From Ramlibacter sp. (GTDB taxonomy: Bacteria > Pseudomonadota > Gammaproteobacteria > Burkholderiales > Burkholderiaceae_C), in NCBI GenBank assembly GCA_028292185.1, contig JAQGMT010000253.1:1-5072 (forward strand): a stretch of DNA of 5,072 nucleotides, written 5' to 3'. Numbering within the stretch: the first letter of the stretch is position 1; each line of letters starts with the position of its first letter. The position numbers were made by a program, and so were the translations under genes. The notes under the pieces were generated by a model that did no database searches, was not told where the DNA came from, and saw nothing but the letters and a program-made list of their open reading frames with translations. Below, one piece after another: positions 4,718 to 5,072 of this stretch.

Positions 4718-5072
4718 TTAGGCGGGCTTGGTGTCGATGAAGCTCGCGCGCTGCATCAGTTTTTCGTGCAGCTTGTTCAGGTTCGGATGCGGCCCGCGCC
4801 AATCGATGTCGGGGAAGCGGAAGTCCAGGTAGCCCAGCGCGCAACCCACCGCGATATCGGCCAGGCTGAGATAGATGCCCGCGCAAAAAGGCTTCTCGCC
4901 CAGACCTTGGCTCATCGCCTTCACGCTGGCCTGCACCTTGGCCAGCTGCCGGTCGATCCAGGCCTGGCTGCGTTGCGTCTTGCTGCGGCCGTTCCAGTGC
5001 GCCTCCAGGCGCGCCATGATCGCTGCGTCGAGCACGCCGTCGGCCAGGGCTTCCCAGGTCTTGACCTCCGCG
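4718..5072 (-). CDS. Glutathione S-transferase (YibF-like), C-terminal part
   Basis: The frame is open to the right edge of the window, so the gene's start and its N-terminal thioredoxin-fold glutathione-binding domain lie beyond it. About 117 residues are visible, all from the helical C-terminal domain. E-A-L-A-D-G-V-L-D-A-A is the typical first helix of that domain. L-S-L-A-D-I-A-V-G-C-A-L-G-Y-L-D-F-R is the N-capping-box/hydrophobic-staple region (S/T-x-x-D) needed for folding, and the end is R-A-S-F-I-D-T-K-P-A. The resemblance to E. coli YibF covers the whole visible part (for example ACAVGYLNFR and SRESFARTEPP there). It is a cytoplasmic enzyme that conjugates or reduces substrates with glutathione; the substrate is unknown. 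It converges on the periplasmic glutathione peroxidase and shares its terminator. The GTG at 5035 is an internal codon, since the domain begins upstream of it. Confidence 0.88.
   Translation of the reverse strand, partial: AEVKTWEALADGVLDAAIMARLEAHWNGRSKTQRSQAWIDRQLAKVQASVKAMSQGLGEKPFCAGIYLSLADIAVGCALGYLDFRFPDIDWRGPHPNLNKLHEKLMQRASFIDTKPA

Overview
This is a GC-rich, gene-dense chromosomal window. Gene content and the style of the proteins suggest a betaproteobacterium (Burkholderiales or Rhodocyclales); this is judged from protein resemblance only. No mobile element, CRISPR array, tRNA or rRNA was seen.

Layout: (1) 1-2264, plus strand: the 3' end of glnE (glutamine synthetase adenylyltransferase), then an OpgB/LtaS-type phosphoglycerol-transferase-like membrane sulfatase-fold protein, then a six-helix rhomboid/rhombosortase-like membrane protein. 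These three genes overlap or nearly touch and look translationally coupled. (2) 2267-3664, minus strand: a diiron ferritin-like/acyl-ACP-desaturase-like protein followed by hldC/rfaE2 (heptose-1-phosphate adenylyltransferase). The two convergent units are separated by only 2 bases. (3) 3665-3764: a divergent intergenic region that should hold promoters for both sides. (4) 3765-4337, plus strand: a secreted glutathione peroxidase. (5) 4338-4717: a 380-base non-coding stretch unusually rich in inverted repeats, ending in a bidirectional intrinsic terminator. (6) 4718-5072, minus strand: the C-terminal half of a YibF-like glutathione S-transferase whose start lies outside the window.

Themes: the left half is envelope-oriented (phosphoglycerol transfer, intramembrane rhomboid fold, LPS heptose activation). 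The right half is glutathione-oriented (peroxidase and transferase, convergent across the structured intergenic region).

Two points stand out. First, the rhombosortase-like protein has lost the rhomboid nucleophile serine (the GxSG motif reads G-L-G-G) and also the oxyanion-side histidine, while keeping the other catalytic histidine. It therefore looks like a pseudoprotease, and it is encoded directly after a headgroup-transferase-like gene. Second, the gpx-gst intergenic region can fold a hairpin presenting an all-pyrimidine 28-base loop containing CCTCCTCCC, an anti-Shine-Dalgarno-like motif. Two perfect hairpins with 3-base loops follow, the second a terminator. Together they make a candidate unannotated small RNA or 3'UTR-derived RNA.
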